From NCBI GenBank assembly GCA_041399155.1, contig JAWKTI010000003.1, positions 744,001 through 808,000 of the forward strand: DNA of 64,000 nucleotides, in the 5' to 3' direction. Below are positions 34,175-42,687 of this stretch, piece after piece. The notes beneath the pieces were generated by a model that was not told where the DNA came from, did not search any database, and was given only the letters and a program-made list of their open reading frames with translations. The translations under genes and the position numbers were made by a program. Position 1 is the first letter of the stretch. Every line of letters starts with the position of its first letter. This stretch comes from Zavarzinella sp. GTDB taxonomy: Bacteria; Planctomycetota; Planctomycetia; Gemmatales; Gemmataceae.

Positions 34175-34753
34175 TTAGACGTTATCCAATTCCTTGCGAA
34201 TTTTTCGGATCGCCTTATATTTTTCATCGCTGACGCGATCGACAGAAATCTGCAATTCGCTGGCGATTTCCGGCACTGCCCAGCCTTCGGAAGTCATTTG
34301 CAGAATCTGCTGCTGCCGAGTGCTCAACACCTGACGTGCCACATGCTGCACTTCTTCCTGCAATTCATTGCGTTCGGTGGCTGGGATAATTCCACGATCT
34401 GCAGTTGCTTCTGGCAAATTACCCCAGCGTTTGGTACGCAAAGTTCGCTTTTTGACAGCATCAATGGCTCGGAAAAACTCGCGTCGTTCCTCGCCTTCGT
34501 GCTTCAAAATACCTGCCCAGCGGTCGGCTTCGACCGTCTGCAGCAGCCGAACCAGCACTTCCTGGGTGCAGTCCGACCAGCTATCGGGGTGCAGACGGGC
34601 ATTCCGCCAGCACGCCTGACAGTACCGGGAAATATCCTTGACCGCATCTGGATTGGGTTGGTTACCAGCGTGGGCTTCGCTGGACAGCGTTGCCAGTGCC
34701 GTCCCCACCACCATTGCAGCTACCATTTTGCGTGAAGCATTCAATTTTGACAT
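34175..34753 (-). CDS. ECF-like sigma factor with hydrophobic N-terminus
   Basis: The 192-aa protein carries a sigma-70 region 2-like segment (ISRYCQACWRNARLHPDSWSDCTQEVLVRLL) and a C-terminal region 4-like HTH (LSTRQQQILQMTSEGWAVPEIASELQISVDRVSDEKYKAIRKI). Unusually, the first ~29 residues (MSKLNASRKMVAAMVVGTALATLSSEAHAG) read as a Sec signal peptide with an AHA-type cleavage site. Either the real start is internal, or the sigma factor is membrane-bound or processed. No strong alternative start exists within the next 60 codons. Similar planctomycete proteins may exist; I am not certain. Confidence 0.72.
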   Translation of the reverse strand: MSKLNASRKMVAAMVVGTALATLSSEAHAGNQPNPDAVKDISRYCQACWRNARLHPDSWSDCTQEVLVRLLQTVEADRWAGILKHEGEERREFFRAIDAVKKRTLRTKRWGNLPEATADRGIIPATERNELQEEVQHVARQVLSTRQQQILQMTSEGWAVPEIASELQISVDRVSDEKYKAIRKIRKELDNV

Positions 34754-35041
34754 CTTTGAGCTGCCTTATGTAAGCACGGTAACAATATCTGAATTCACCA
34801 GACATTGTACCTGTTTATTCTCGCACATCGACTATATTTTGACAATCCGAGATTGGGAAAACAAATTAATGAGTGAAAACTTTCTCATTTTCGGTCGAAG
34901 CTCATGGCGATTAAGGAGTGGATTTCCGGAGATGAAGCTATTTTTTTGTACATTCTGGCACGAGAATTAAATTATTCTAACTTGTGTTAGACTATTTCCA
35001 AAACAGCATCAATTCAAAAGAATCATGCAAAAGAAAGCCGC

Positions 35042-35587
35042 TTACTTTGCACCAGCCGCAATCAATTGATGAGCAATTCGAGTATAACCATACCTCTTAG
35101 CTGCGCTTAGCGGGGAATCGCCAGCGCACAGAACATTTGGATCTGCACCTGCATTTAACAGTATAGTAACTAAGACTTCATCTCCTTCTTGAGATGCAGC
35201 AAACAAAGCATTATCATGTAGCCCACACGGATCTAGCAGAAACCCATTTGGATCTGCACCAAAATTAAGTAACTGTTTTACTCGGGCAATGTCTTTGGAA
35301 TAGACTGCATAAACAAGACTAGAATCCAACCTGATTTGTATATCAGTACGGTCATCCCCCCACCGCCGGGCAATAGCTTCCCAAAATGTTAAAGGTTGTA
35401 CCGCTTTGAGTTTTTGAGCAGGAGAATTCAACCAATCTACTACGAACACTGTCCAAATCAGAAGCACGTATGCAACTATCCATGTAAAAGGAAGGCCAAC
35501 TTTTTCTTTGTCCAATTCCGACAAACATGAATGATGCTCGGATTGTTTCATACTGTTCCCATTCATATGTGCTATCGATGCACCCAA
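35042..35587 (-). CDS. Membrane-anchored ankyrin-repeat protein
   Basis: The 181-aa protein has a membrane helix at ~35-52 (WIVAYVLLIWTVFVVDWL) and about three ankyrin-like repeats in the C-terminal half (DIARVKQLLNFGADPNGFLL.., NALFAASQEGDEVLVTILLNAGADPNVL.., SPLSAAKRYGYTRIAHQLIAAGAK). The start is uncertain; ATGs at 35566 and 35551 are alternatives. It begins 20 nt after the SUFU-like gene on the same strand, so the two are likely one operon. Ankyrin proteins of this size bind other proteins, and in accessory regions they often serve as immunity factors. Confidence 0.72.
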   Translation of the reverse strand: MGASIAHMNGNSMKQSEHHSCLSELDKEKVGLPFTWIVAYVLLIWTVFVVDWLNSPAQKLKAVQPLTFWEAIARRWGDDRTDIQIRLDSSLVYAVYSKDIARVKQLLNFGADPNGFLLDPCGLHDNALFAASQEGDEVLVTILLNAGADPNVLCAGDSPLSAAKRYGYTRIAHQLIAAGAK

Positions 35588-35607
35588 CTCAATCTGGTAA
35601 GTACGAT

Positions 35608-36222
35608 TTACACAACTGCTTCACGATCCAAGTCAGAATAGGGGTAATATCCCGCATCTTTCAGCCTGGAAAGTAATTGTCTGCCACCATGTTTCCTGGC
35701 AAAATCCATCTCTTGACGAAACACTTCGATGACCAACAACAAACCGAAGTCTGCCATTTTATCATCAAACTTGTACGCGTCAAAGATCAGGCATTTTCCT
35801 CCAACCATTTCCATATCATCGGGAAATTCACATGTTTGAAATGGATTCAAAGTTGCAAGCGCACTGTAAGGTGCGACGTGATTCAGGATTGCATCGATAT
35901 TGAGATGTGCACGTCCAAATGGTGTATTTTCGTTTGTTGCATCATCCACTGACAAATGATGCCTGGTAAACATGACAATTTCGTAGTTTCGAAAGACATC
36001 ATTCGATGAACCAGAGTTGTGCGTTTCGCAGAGCTCTTTCGTGGCAATCGCACAACCAGAAATGCCATTTGGGTAGTAGTACAGGTCGAGATTGCCGCCA
36101 ATTGCATAGGGAATCATTGCGTGCATTACAATGTTGTGTTCTTCGCCAAGCAACGTTTCCATCATTGCAGTTTTCTTGTTGTACCATTCATCCATGAGGG
36201 AGTCTTCATTATTATCAGCCAT
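35608..36222 (-). CDS. SUFU-domain-like (suppressor of fused) protein
   Basis: The 204-aa protein is soluble. GGNLDLYYYPNGISGCAIATKELC near residue 42 and the C-terminal end FARKHGGRQLLSRLKDAGYYPYSDLDREAVV are what I recall of bacterial suppressor-of-fused-type proteins, many of which are immunity proteins of polymorphic toxin systems. The assignment is by memory of the pattern and not proven. No toxin gene is visible within 3 kb on either side. It heads a two-gene unit with the ankyrin-repeat gene. Confidence 0.6.
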   Translation of the reverse strand: MADNNEDSLMDEWYNKKTAMMETLLGEEHNIVMHAMIPYAIGGNLDLYYYPNGISGCAIATKELCETHNSGSSNDVFRNYEIVMFTRHHLSVDDATNENTPFGRAHLNIDAILNHVAPYSALATLNPFQTCEFPDDMEMVGGKCLIFDAYKFDDKMADFGLLLVIEVFRQEMDFARKHGGRQLLSRLKDAGYYPYSDLDREAVV

Positions 36223-36522
36223 GTTGCTCCTGGATTGTCATCTGATCAGTCACTACCAAATGGCCAGCACGAATTAAATTGTTATTAAGATATAACCATC
36301 GTTCCCAGTGGCACGCCAGCGGTAAATCGTACCATTGACAGCAATCTTTCGAGATTTTTTCTTGCTGCGAGCCACTTTCTGCCCCAACTTTCGTTAACTA
36401 CTCGCTATTATTCCAACAAATGCGTTTAAAGCAATAACGAAACTTCCGTCAATTGTGCCTTCCTGTGCGCTCTGCGAGGAGTGGGGTTGCGAAACCGGGT
36501 GAGGTCAAAGTATGAAGGCATG

Positions 36523-36547
36523 TATTCCCGCCTTCGCGGGAATGACG
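36523..36547 (+). repeat. Short palindromic repeat, copy 5
   Basis: TATTCCCGCCTTCGCGGGAA plus TGACG, as in the 18.3-kb copies. Confidence 0.85.
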
Positions 36548-36576
36548 ATTCTGGTGGGTATCAATCTATTGGGTGC

Positions 36577-36622
36577 ACTTCGGGTTTTGTAGTGCATTGC
36601 CTGCCCGCGCGGGAATGACGGT
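36577..36622 (+). repeat. Short palindromic repeat, extended diverged copy 6
   Basis: CTTCGGGTTTTGTAGTGCAT followed by a shortened palindrome GCCCGCGCGGGAATGACGG. It corresponds to the reverse complement of the extended copies at 18736 and 18844. Confidence 0.75.
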
Positions 36623-36874
36623 TGTCTTCAGAATCTCTTCGCGACTTTGCGTGCGAATGCTTTCATAAATTAAAGAAATTCTCTTGTTGGCACTGCGGGC
36701 TTTTAAAGAAAGAAAACTAACCGTGGCTAACGCCGTCGGCTCACAAAGCCCTGGGTTCGTGCCACGAAAACAAAGCGAATCCGACGATTGACCCGATGCG
36801 TATCATTTGGAGCAGATTGATCGCAGATAAGAGAAGTCATTGCGGAAACTTTTGTACTGCGTGGGGAGATAAAT

Positions 36875-37315
36875 GTGCGACAAATCAATCCCTACTCCGT
36901 TTGGGTAGGTCACGCGGGAGACGGGCGTGCGTTTCGAGAAATCTTTGAGCAAGGTATCCGGGCAGTCGTTCAGGTGGCAATCGAAGAAATTGCTATACAA
37001 ACACCCCGAGAACTCATTTACTTTCGATTCCCCATTATGGATAGCACTGGAAACGGTCCTGAACTTCTCGACATGACGTTAAGTTCTGTGGCAAATCTGA
37101 TAAGAAATGGGATTCCCTGTCTGGTCTGTTGCGGAGCGGGAATGAGCCGATCACCAGCAATCGTTGCTGCTGCGCTGGCAGTCATTCAAGGGAAAGACTT
37201 TGATGAGTGCTTCAGGCTGGTAGTGGCCTGTGGCCCTTCAGATTTATCCCCTGGCCTCTGCGATGAAATGAGAATAGCTACCGAACGGGCAAGAGTATCC
37301 GGCTTCGTTGAGTGA
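36875..37315 (+). CDS. Dual-specificity-phosphatase-like protein
   Basis: The 146-aa protein starts at GTG 36875 after GGGGAG. It carries the cysteine phosphatase loop CGAGMSRSP (C-x5-R) near residues 90-98 and an upstream FPIMDSTGN where the general-acid Asp would lie. The position usually held by His before the catalytic Cys is Cys here. It is a compact member of the protein tyrosine / dual-specificity phosphatase superfamily; the substrate is unknown. The gene is isolated between repeat-rich spacers. Confidence 0.8.
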   Translation: MRQINPYSVWVGHAGDGRAFREIFEQGIRAVVQVAIEEIAIQTPRELIYFRFPIMDSTGNGPELLDMTLSSVANLIRNGIPCLVCCGAGMSRSPAIVAAALAVIQGKDFDECFRLVVACGPSDLSPGLCDEMRIATERARVSGFVE

Positions 37316-37380
37316 GAGCAGTGAAATAGCCTATACACGGAGGGTTTCCTGTAAGAGGACTTCGGAAAGACTGGGTAAAG

Positions 37381-37655
37381 CATTCTTCAGGCACGAAGTG
37401 CCGTCTAGTTTTAGCCTGGTCCGTGAGGGCCAGGTTCGGAACGTAACAATCACGGAAGGCCTCTAAGGCCGTCTCACGTGAACAATGATGCCCCAATTGC
37501 TCGCATTAATCCATCTGTAAGCCGTTTTCAACAATCAGCCACGCCCCAATTGCAAATAAGGCGGCCTTACAGGCCTTAGAAATCGAGGAATCTGCCCCCG
37601 GCCCTCACGGACGGACTACGATTAGACCGCACTTCGTGACTGAAGAAATTTCACA
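37381..37655. repeat. Imperfect inverted-repeat element
   Basis: The left part 37381-37475 (CTTCAGGCACGAAGTGCCGTCTAG.. GGTCCGTGAGGGCC.. AAGGCC) is matched in reverse by 37555-37652 (GGCCTTA.. GGCCCTCACGGAC.. AGACCGCACTTCGTGACTGAAG). The outer ~25 nt pair best. It has no coding potential, so it may be a MITE-like non-autonomous element or a pair of oppositely oriented dispersed repeats. Confidence 0.7.
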
Positions 37656-37710
37656 GGTGTTCTAACGCAGGTTTTAATATTTTGAGTTCAAATCAATTGA
37701 TTATCTATTT

Positions 37711-37853
37711 GCGAAAATATTAAATGCTGTTGTTCGCTACCATGAATTACATGAATTAAGCTGGCTAGATAATAGACAGTCAATGGCCCCTTCAGGGCCA
37801 AAAGAGAATAAGCCTTTAACAGCCATGATCACAATTACTTGAAAACCGCTCTA
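37711..37853 (+). repeat. Dispersed ~140-nt repeat, copy 1
   Basis: Aligns with 48134-48268 in the same orientation. Shared landmarks are TTAATGCTGTTGTTCGC or its near match, TTGAATTACATGAATT, AGCTGG.TAGATAATA, a GGCCCC..GGGCC palindrome, TTAACAGCCATGAT and a final CGCTCTA. Confidence 0.85.
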
Positions 37854-37911
37854 AATAATAACAATCGATCTCAATCAATACAGGTGGGCACTTGCCAGTA
37901 ACATGGCAATA

Positions 37912-39231
37912 TTACTTCCCAATACAGAAGCGGGTGAAGATTTTGTCCAGCAGGTCGTTGGTGTAAACCGCGCCGATCATCTCGCCGATCTGGGCGATTG
38001 CCTCCCGAAGTTCCAGTGCCGTCAATTCGGGTGGGTCTTCAAACAAGGTGCGTTGGTGGGCAGCACGAAGGTGATTTAACGCTGTATCCACATGACCCTG
38101 ACAGCGGCTGAATTGGGTGCCTTCATCGTGCTGCAGGAAATTTCTTGCCCGCGTGTCAATTTCCTGCTTCAAATGCTCGATTCCTGGGTGGGCGACAGCA
38201 CTGACAGCAATCCCTGTGGGTAATTCCGCACGAAGATCGGCTTTGGTGTGTACTGTCAACACCTCCACATGGTGCGGGAAGGCATCTGCAGGTAATTCAT
38301 GCTGATGGCTGTCTGTCAGCACCAACACCAGGTGGGCAGAAAATAGCTGTTGCCTTCCCAGGTGCTGCGAACGCGCATCCAACTCATCGGTGGTGGCGTG
38401 CCAGCCCGCAGTATCTACCAGTTCCACCACCAGTTGATCCAGTCGCCATTCCGCTACCAGGTAATCCCGGGTGGTGCCCGCAATTGGGCTGGTCAGTGCG
38501 GCATCCTGATTCAAAAGTGCGTTAAACAGGGTACTTTTCCCCACGTTGGGTGGGCCTGCCAGCACCACTTTGTAACGATTTTGTAACAACGTGCGGTTTT
38601 TTAACTTTTTTTGCAGGTTCATCAGGTGGGCCATCCCAGCACTGATGCGAAGTAACGCATCGCGTTGATCGACAAAGGAAATATCTTCGTCGCTGAAATC
38701 CAGCCCCGCCTCCAGGTCGGCCAGCAGATTCATTAGATCGTCCCGCAATGCATGCAGTGGCTGGGAAACATTGCCCGCCAACATCGCCAGCGAATGATTC
38801 AACGCTTCGGTGCTGCGAGATTGCACCACTGCCTGTACCGCTTCCGACTGAGCCAGGTCTTTTTTCCCAGCCAGAAACGCCCGCATCGTGAACTCTCCAG
38901 GCTGGGCTGGGCGAGCACCGGTGGCGTAGATTGTACTAAGCAGTTGTTCCACAATTGGTGGGGAACCAATCAGATGGATTTCCGCACAATCGTCGCCAGT
39001 ATATGTCTGTGGGGCGGGCATCCAGCCAATCTGCACAGGAAGTGGGGAATGGATTTCCGGAATCCGTAAGCTGCATTCCCAAAAACCACGTTCTGCCGGT
39101 AAATCTGGTGCCAACTGATCGATAATTTCACGGGTAGCTGGGCCAGAAATCCGCACGATACTGCGTGCCGCACTCCCAGGTGGGGATGCAATCGCTGCAA
39201 TGGTATCGTTAAGACGCAAAGAATGATTCAT
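37912..39231 (-). CDS. mnmE: tRNA uridine-5-carboxymethylaminomethyl GTPase MnmE
   Basis: The 439-aa length is normal. The N-terminal domain (DTIAAIASPPGSAARSIVRISGP.., PGEFTMRAFLAGKKDLAQSEAVQ) binds formyl-tetrahydrofolate. The GTPase domain has G1 GPPNVGKS, the TTRD G2 loop and DTAG. The protein ends CIGK, the conserved C-x-G-K. Together with MnmG it modifies wobble U34 of several tRNAs. MnmG is not in the window. Its start lies 9 nt downstream of the stop of the HEAT gene on the same strand, so the two are likely co-transcribed. Confidence 0.97.
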   Translation of the reverse strand: MNHSLRLNDTIAAIASPPGSAARSIVRISGPATREIIDQLAPDLPAERGFWECSLRIPEIHSPLPVQIGWMPAPQTYTGDDCAEIHLIGSPPIVEQLLSTIYATGARPAQPGEFTMRAFLAGKKDLAQSEAVQAVVQSRSTEALNHSLAMLAGNVSQPLHALRDDLMNLLADLEAGLDFSDEDISFVDQRDALLRISAGMAHLMNLQKKLKNRTLLQNRYKVVLAGPPNVGKSTLFNALLNQDAALTSPIAGTTRDYLVAEWRLDQLVVELVDTAGWHATTDELDARSQHLGRQQLFSAHLVLVLTDSHQHELPADAFPHHVEVLTVHTKADLRAELPTGIAVSAVAHPGIEHLKQEIDTRARNFLQHDEGTQFSRCQGHVDTALNHLRAAHQRTLFEDPPELTALELREAIAQIGEMIGAVYTNDLLDKIFTRFCIGK

Positions 39232-39240
39232 GAGAAAAAA

Positions 39241-41622
39241 CTAACGCCTGCGGGCACGAAATATATTCATTTTACTCTCATAAGTCCAGATTGCCTTCCC
39301 ATTGATGTCGTATTCGATCAGTTTTTTCTGGCTGTGGCTGGCAGCAAGGATCCCACCGGTCTGCAGGGCGGTGGCACCCGTAACGTTAGGCGTATTCCAG
39401 GTGCGTACCACTTCACCAGTGCGGGAAAATTCCACTACCTTCATCTGTGGGGAAGGCTGGCTGACAAGAATATTGCCATTTCGCAACAGATCGATGCCGC
39501 TGGTCCAGGAGGTATCCCGCTTGGAATCAAAAGCAAACAGTTCTTTGAAATCAGCACTGTAGCGCACCACTTTGCCATCATTTCGCAGGCAGATGATCTG
39601 GCCATCGGGTGCTTTATAGCCGGCAGTCAGGTTGGCAGAAATCTTGTGGTGGGTCAGTATTTTCCCTTCCCGATTCACTTCAATGAAGCCATCGGTGGCA
39701 GAAACGAAGGTATTGCCATTGGGAAGTCGCTGCACGTTGGTGGGGCGGGATGGTAAAGAAGCTGCCCACACTTCTTTGCCTGCAAAATCAAATTCGCGAA
39801 CGCGATTGCCATCCCATTCGGCTACCAGCACCCGATTTCCGGGCAGCACCACTGCATCCACGGGGTAACGTATCTCGCCTATTTCCCACCGTACCTTGCC
39901 ATCACGGTCCAGTTCCACCACTCTGCCCACGCTGTTACTGCCCACCTCGCAGACCAGGGTGAAGCCAAGGTAGTTGAAGTTTTCCCGCTGCAGTTGGGCC
40001 AGATCAATTGTCTCGCGATTCTCCTGCAGCCAGGCATCCCATGCCGTCCGTGCCTGCTTGCGGGTAGGCAGGTCATCGTTCAGCACCACTTTCGGTGCGT
40101 TGGTATCGGCCAGTTGCTGCAGCATATCCAGTGAAGGCCACGAATCACTGGGGGGTAACAATTCCAGCATTTCTACCAGTGTTTGTAATGCAGGTCGATA
40201 ACCCACGCGGACAAGTTCGATCGCGGTGGCCTGACGCACCAGCAAATTGGCATCAGTAAGCAGCTTTTTGGTTTCTGGCAGCGACTCTTTACTGTGGGAT
40301 TTAATCAGCGTTCGCATCGTTACCAGACGCACCAATTCGTTCTCGTGGCGTAGTCCCTGAAGCAATTCCCCTGGTATCTGTCTGGTGCGAAGAGCAATAC
40401 TGGTCATCGATTGTTCAATTTCGCCCACCAATGTATCGTGGGTTTCCAGAAATGGTAAGTAATCCCGCATTACTCCAATTGCTTCAGGTGGGTTGCGGAT
40501 TGCCAGCAGTCGGGCGATACCATCAGGCACTTTCAAATTCGGACGCTGTTCAATCGATTGAAAACAGTCTTTGGCACGGGTTGCTCGTTCCGCATCGTCA
40601 TCATCCTGGGCCTGCAGCAGCAGATTCAACACCTTCCCGCCCATCTCCAGTAGTTTTTTGGATGCCATTTCTCGAACTCTGAAGTCAGGGCTGCCCAGTT
40701 GATCAATCAACTGAGTTGCCACTGGTAGTTCTGTGGGCAACAGGGTGCGATCGCGAAAGGCTTTTACCAGATTCTCCGCATCATATTTCTCCCACCAACC
40801 GGTCCACTGGGCGTGCCCCGTTGGGTTCGCATCCGTGATCCCACGTGGGGCTGTGGAACCCGCAATATTTCGGAGTGCTTCCAACAGAATGAGATTGCTT
40901 TCATAATCTGCGGTTTTCAACAGCTCGATCAATTCCCTCACTGCAGGTGCGTAGTTGATCGTCGCAAATTTTAATGAGATTCTCATCCGAACGAATGGAT
41001 TCGGATCGGAGATCAGTTGCACCAGCGTTGCCTGCGTGGGGGATGAAGTGCTGCGAAACAGTGCCTCTGCTGCAAACGCACGCACCTGCGGGTTATCAGA
41101 TTTTAACGATTCGATGAGTGTTTGATTAGGCAAGTCTTTCTGATAAGCCAGTGCGGTGAGCGTGTTCAGCAGCACCACCTGCATTTCGCTGGTATGGGAG
41201 AAGGGCAGAAATTTGATCAATGTGGGCACCACGATCGGATCGGTTTGGGTAGAAAGCCACTCGAGCGTGCTGATGATGAGGGTTTGATCGTTATTTTCGA
41301 TGGTACTCAGGCAAGCGGTGGCACGTTTTGCTGCCAAGGGATCGGTTTTGTCATTTGCCACTTTTCTCAACCCAGGCACCACCAGTGGACCGTAGGTCAG
41401 CAGTTCGTGCTGGGCTGCGTGTGCAATTGCCGTATCTTTCGAACTCAGTGCAGCAATGAGAGGCGCAAAATCGCCCACATTCGTCTGAATGATTGAATGA
41501 TTGTCTAATAGTTTTAGTCTTAAGGCCAGGTCTTTGGGGAATTCAGGCAATGCCTCGTCGGCACGGCAAGTGGTACTTCCCAATGCAGACAGAACCAGAA
41601 CCATGCAGCATAGTTGCTTCAT
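39241..41622 (-). CDS. Exported HEAT-repeat / beta-propeller protein
   Basis: The 793-aa protein has a signal peptide (MKQLCCMVLVLSALGSTTCRA). Residues ~50-510 are helical HEAT-like repeats (e.g. NPFVRMRISLKFATINYAPAVRELIELLKTADYES). Residues ~540-793 are a beta-propeller-like region with repeated V.E.DRDGKVRWE, EFDFAGKEVWAASL and EFSRTGEVVRTWNTP units, as in PQQ/NHL-type propellers. The substrate or partner is unknown. HEAT plus propeller fusions are common among exported planctomycete proteins. It lies upstream of mnmE with a 9-nt gap, which is an odd pairing with a tRNA-modification enzyme. Confidence 0.82.
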   Translation of the reverse strand: MKQLCCMVLVLSALGSTTCRADEALPEFPKDLALRLKLLDNHSIIQTNVGDFAPLIAALSSKDTAIAHAAQHELLTYGPLVVPGLRKVANDKTDPLAAKRATACLSTIENNDQTLIISTLEWLSTQTDPIVVPTLIKFLPFSHTSEMQVVLLNTLTALAYQKDLPNQTLIESLKSDNPQVRAFAAEALFRSTSSPTQATLVQLISDPNPFVRMRISLKFATINYAPAVRELIELLKTADYESNLILLEALRNIAGSTAPRGITDANPTGHAQWTGWWEKYDAENLVKAFRDRTLLPTELPVATQLIDQLGSPDFRVREMASKKLLEMGGKVLNLLLQAQDDDDAERATRAKDCFQSIEQRPNLKVPDGIARLLAIRNPPEAIGVMRDYLPFLETHDTLVGEIEQSMTSIALRTRQIPGELLQGLRHENELVRLVTMRTLIKSHSKESLPETKKLLTDANLLVRQATAIELVRVGYRPALQTLVEMLELLPPSDSWPSLDMLQQLADTNAPKVVLNDDLPTRKQARTAWDAWLQENRETIDLAQLQRENFNYLGFTLVCEVGSNSVGRVVELDRDGKVRWEIGEIRYPVDAVVLPGNRVLVAEWDGNRVREFDFAGKEVWAASLPSRPTNVQRLPNGNTFVSATDGFIEVNREGKILTHHKISANLTAGYKAPDGQIICLRNDGKVVRYSADFKELFAFDSKRDTSWTSGIDLLRNGNILVSQPSPQMKVVEFSRTGEVVRTWNTPNVTGATALQTGGILAASHSQKKLIEYDINGKAIWTYESKMNIFRARRR

Positions 41623-41995
41623 TGTGCACCTCGTTCGACTTCATCCATGAAACTTTCATGATGATAACAGATTCGCGAGAGCAAAAATGAAGAAAAAATG
41701 AGAATAGTGAATCGCAGCACGGTGGGCAGTCGAAGGTAGTCAACTTTTTAAGTACAGCGAAAAGATGAAAATCCATTACTACATCAAATCAAGTTGATGA
41801 ATCTGAATGAAATGCTTCGGGAATGTTGCGAAGAAACAAATATCGCGTGGCTGCCGATTGCCCCATTGGCGGAGGTCAGTTCAACAATCGGTTTGCGGGC
41901 AGCACACCAAGAAATCCCCATCGTTCCGGTGGGGAACACTTCTCATTCCCAGTTCCCATTATAATGTGAATAGATAAGGAAATCGGAGTTTTCAC
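41623..41995. other. Divergent promoter spacer upstream of efp
   Basis: No gene is supported. TATAAT at 41960-41965 is a good -10 for efp, but the -35 region (about 41937) does not match TTGACA. GGAG precedes the efp start. Confidence 0.5.
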
Positions 41996-42571
41996 GTGGC
42001 AGCGATTAAAAATATTGATATCCGCAAGGGTAACGTCTTCATCGGCGAAGATGGGCAGTTGTACCTTTGCCTGGATCGGGATTTGAATACACCGGGTAAC
42101 TGGCGGGCAATTCTGCAGTTGAAAGTGCGAAACCTGAAGACAGGTTCGATCACCACCAACCGCGTGCGGCCAGATGACAAGGTGGAGCTGGCATACCTGG
42201 AAACCAAGGAAATGCAGTATCTCTACCGTGAAGGTGACGATTTCATCTTCATGGATACCGAAACTTTCGATCAGATCCCACTGAATGTCGAATTTGTGGG
42301 CGACCAGATGGTCTACCTGAAAGAAAACGACATGGTCAAAGTGACCACGTATGAAGGCAGTCCCATGAGTGTGGAATTGCCGCAAACCGTTGAGCTGAAA
42401 GTAATTGAGACAGATCCCACCATCAAAGGTGCTACTGCAGCTGCTCAATACAAGCCAGCAATTCTGGAAACCGGTGCCAAAATCGATGTGCCTTCCTTCA
42501 TCGAAGTGGGCGAAATCATCAAAATCGATCCCACCGAAGGCAAATATATTGCCCGCGTGGGGAAATCTTAA
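41996..42571 (+). CDS. efp: Elongation factor P, variant tip loop
   Basis: The 191-aa protein has the three EF-P domains: an N-terminal KOW-like domain, a central OB domain and a C-terminal OB domain ending in EGKYIARVGKS. It relieves ribosome stalling at polyproline stretches. The GTG start at 41996 follows GGAG. The loop that normally reads PGKG and carries the modified Lys34 here reads TPGNWRA, with Asn at that position and no Lys or Arg modification site, although the rest (ILQLKVRNLKTG) is normal. Either another residue serves or the factor works unmodified. Confidence 0.95.
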   Translation: MAAIKNIDIRKGNVFIGEDGQLYLCLDRDLNTPGNWRAILQLKVRNLKTGSITTNRVRPDDKVELAYLETKEMQYLYREGDDFIFMDTETFDQIPLNVEFVGDQMVYLKENDMVKVTTYEGSPMSVELPQTVELKVIETDPTIKGATAAAQYKPAILETGAKIDVPSFIEVGEIIKIDPTEGKYIARVGKS

Positions 42572-42687
42572 TTAATTTTCATTTCTAAAGTTCTGGATGC
42601 GTTGCCACCACTGCTCTCATGATTTTCTCATGCTGTTAGTGGGGCAAATATGGCTAAATTCTCATCATTTGATGGCAGGATACCCGC

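Larger units (their letters stand above)
36223..36874. other. Spacer with repeat family members
   Basis: No gene is supported. The right half holds two copies of the short palindromic repeat (36523-36547 and, extended, 36577-36622), a one-arm relative of the 18.5-kb hairpin (36666-36700) and a CGTGGCTAACGCCGTCGGCT-containing repeat near 36725-36744. Confidence 0.7.
37316..37911. other. Repeat-filled spacer
   Basis: No gene is supported in this 596-nt stretch. It contains a large imperfect inverted repeat (37381-37655) and one copy of a ~140-nt dispersed repeat (37711-37853). Confidence 0.75.
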
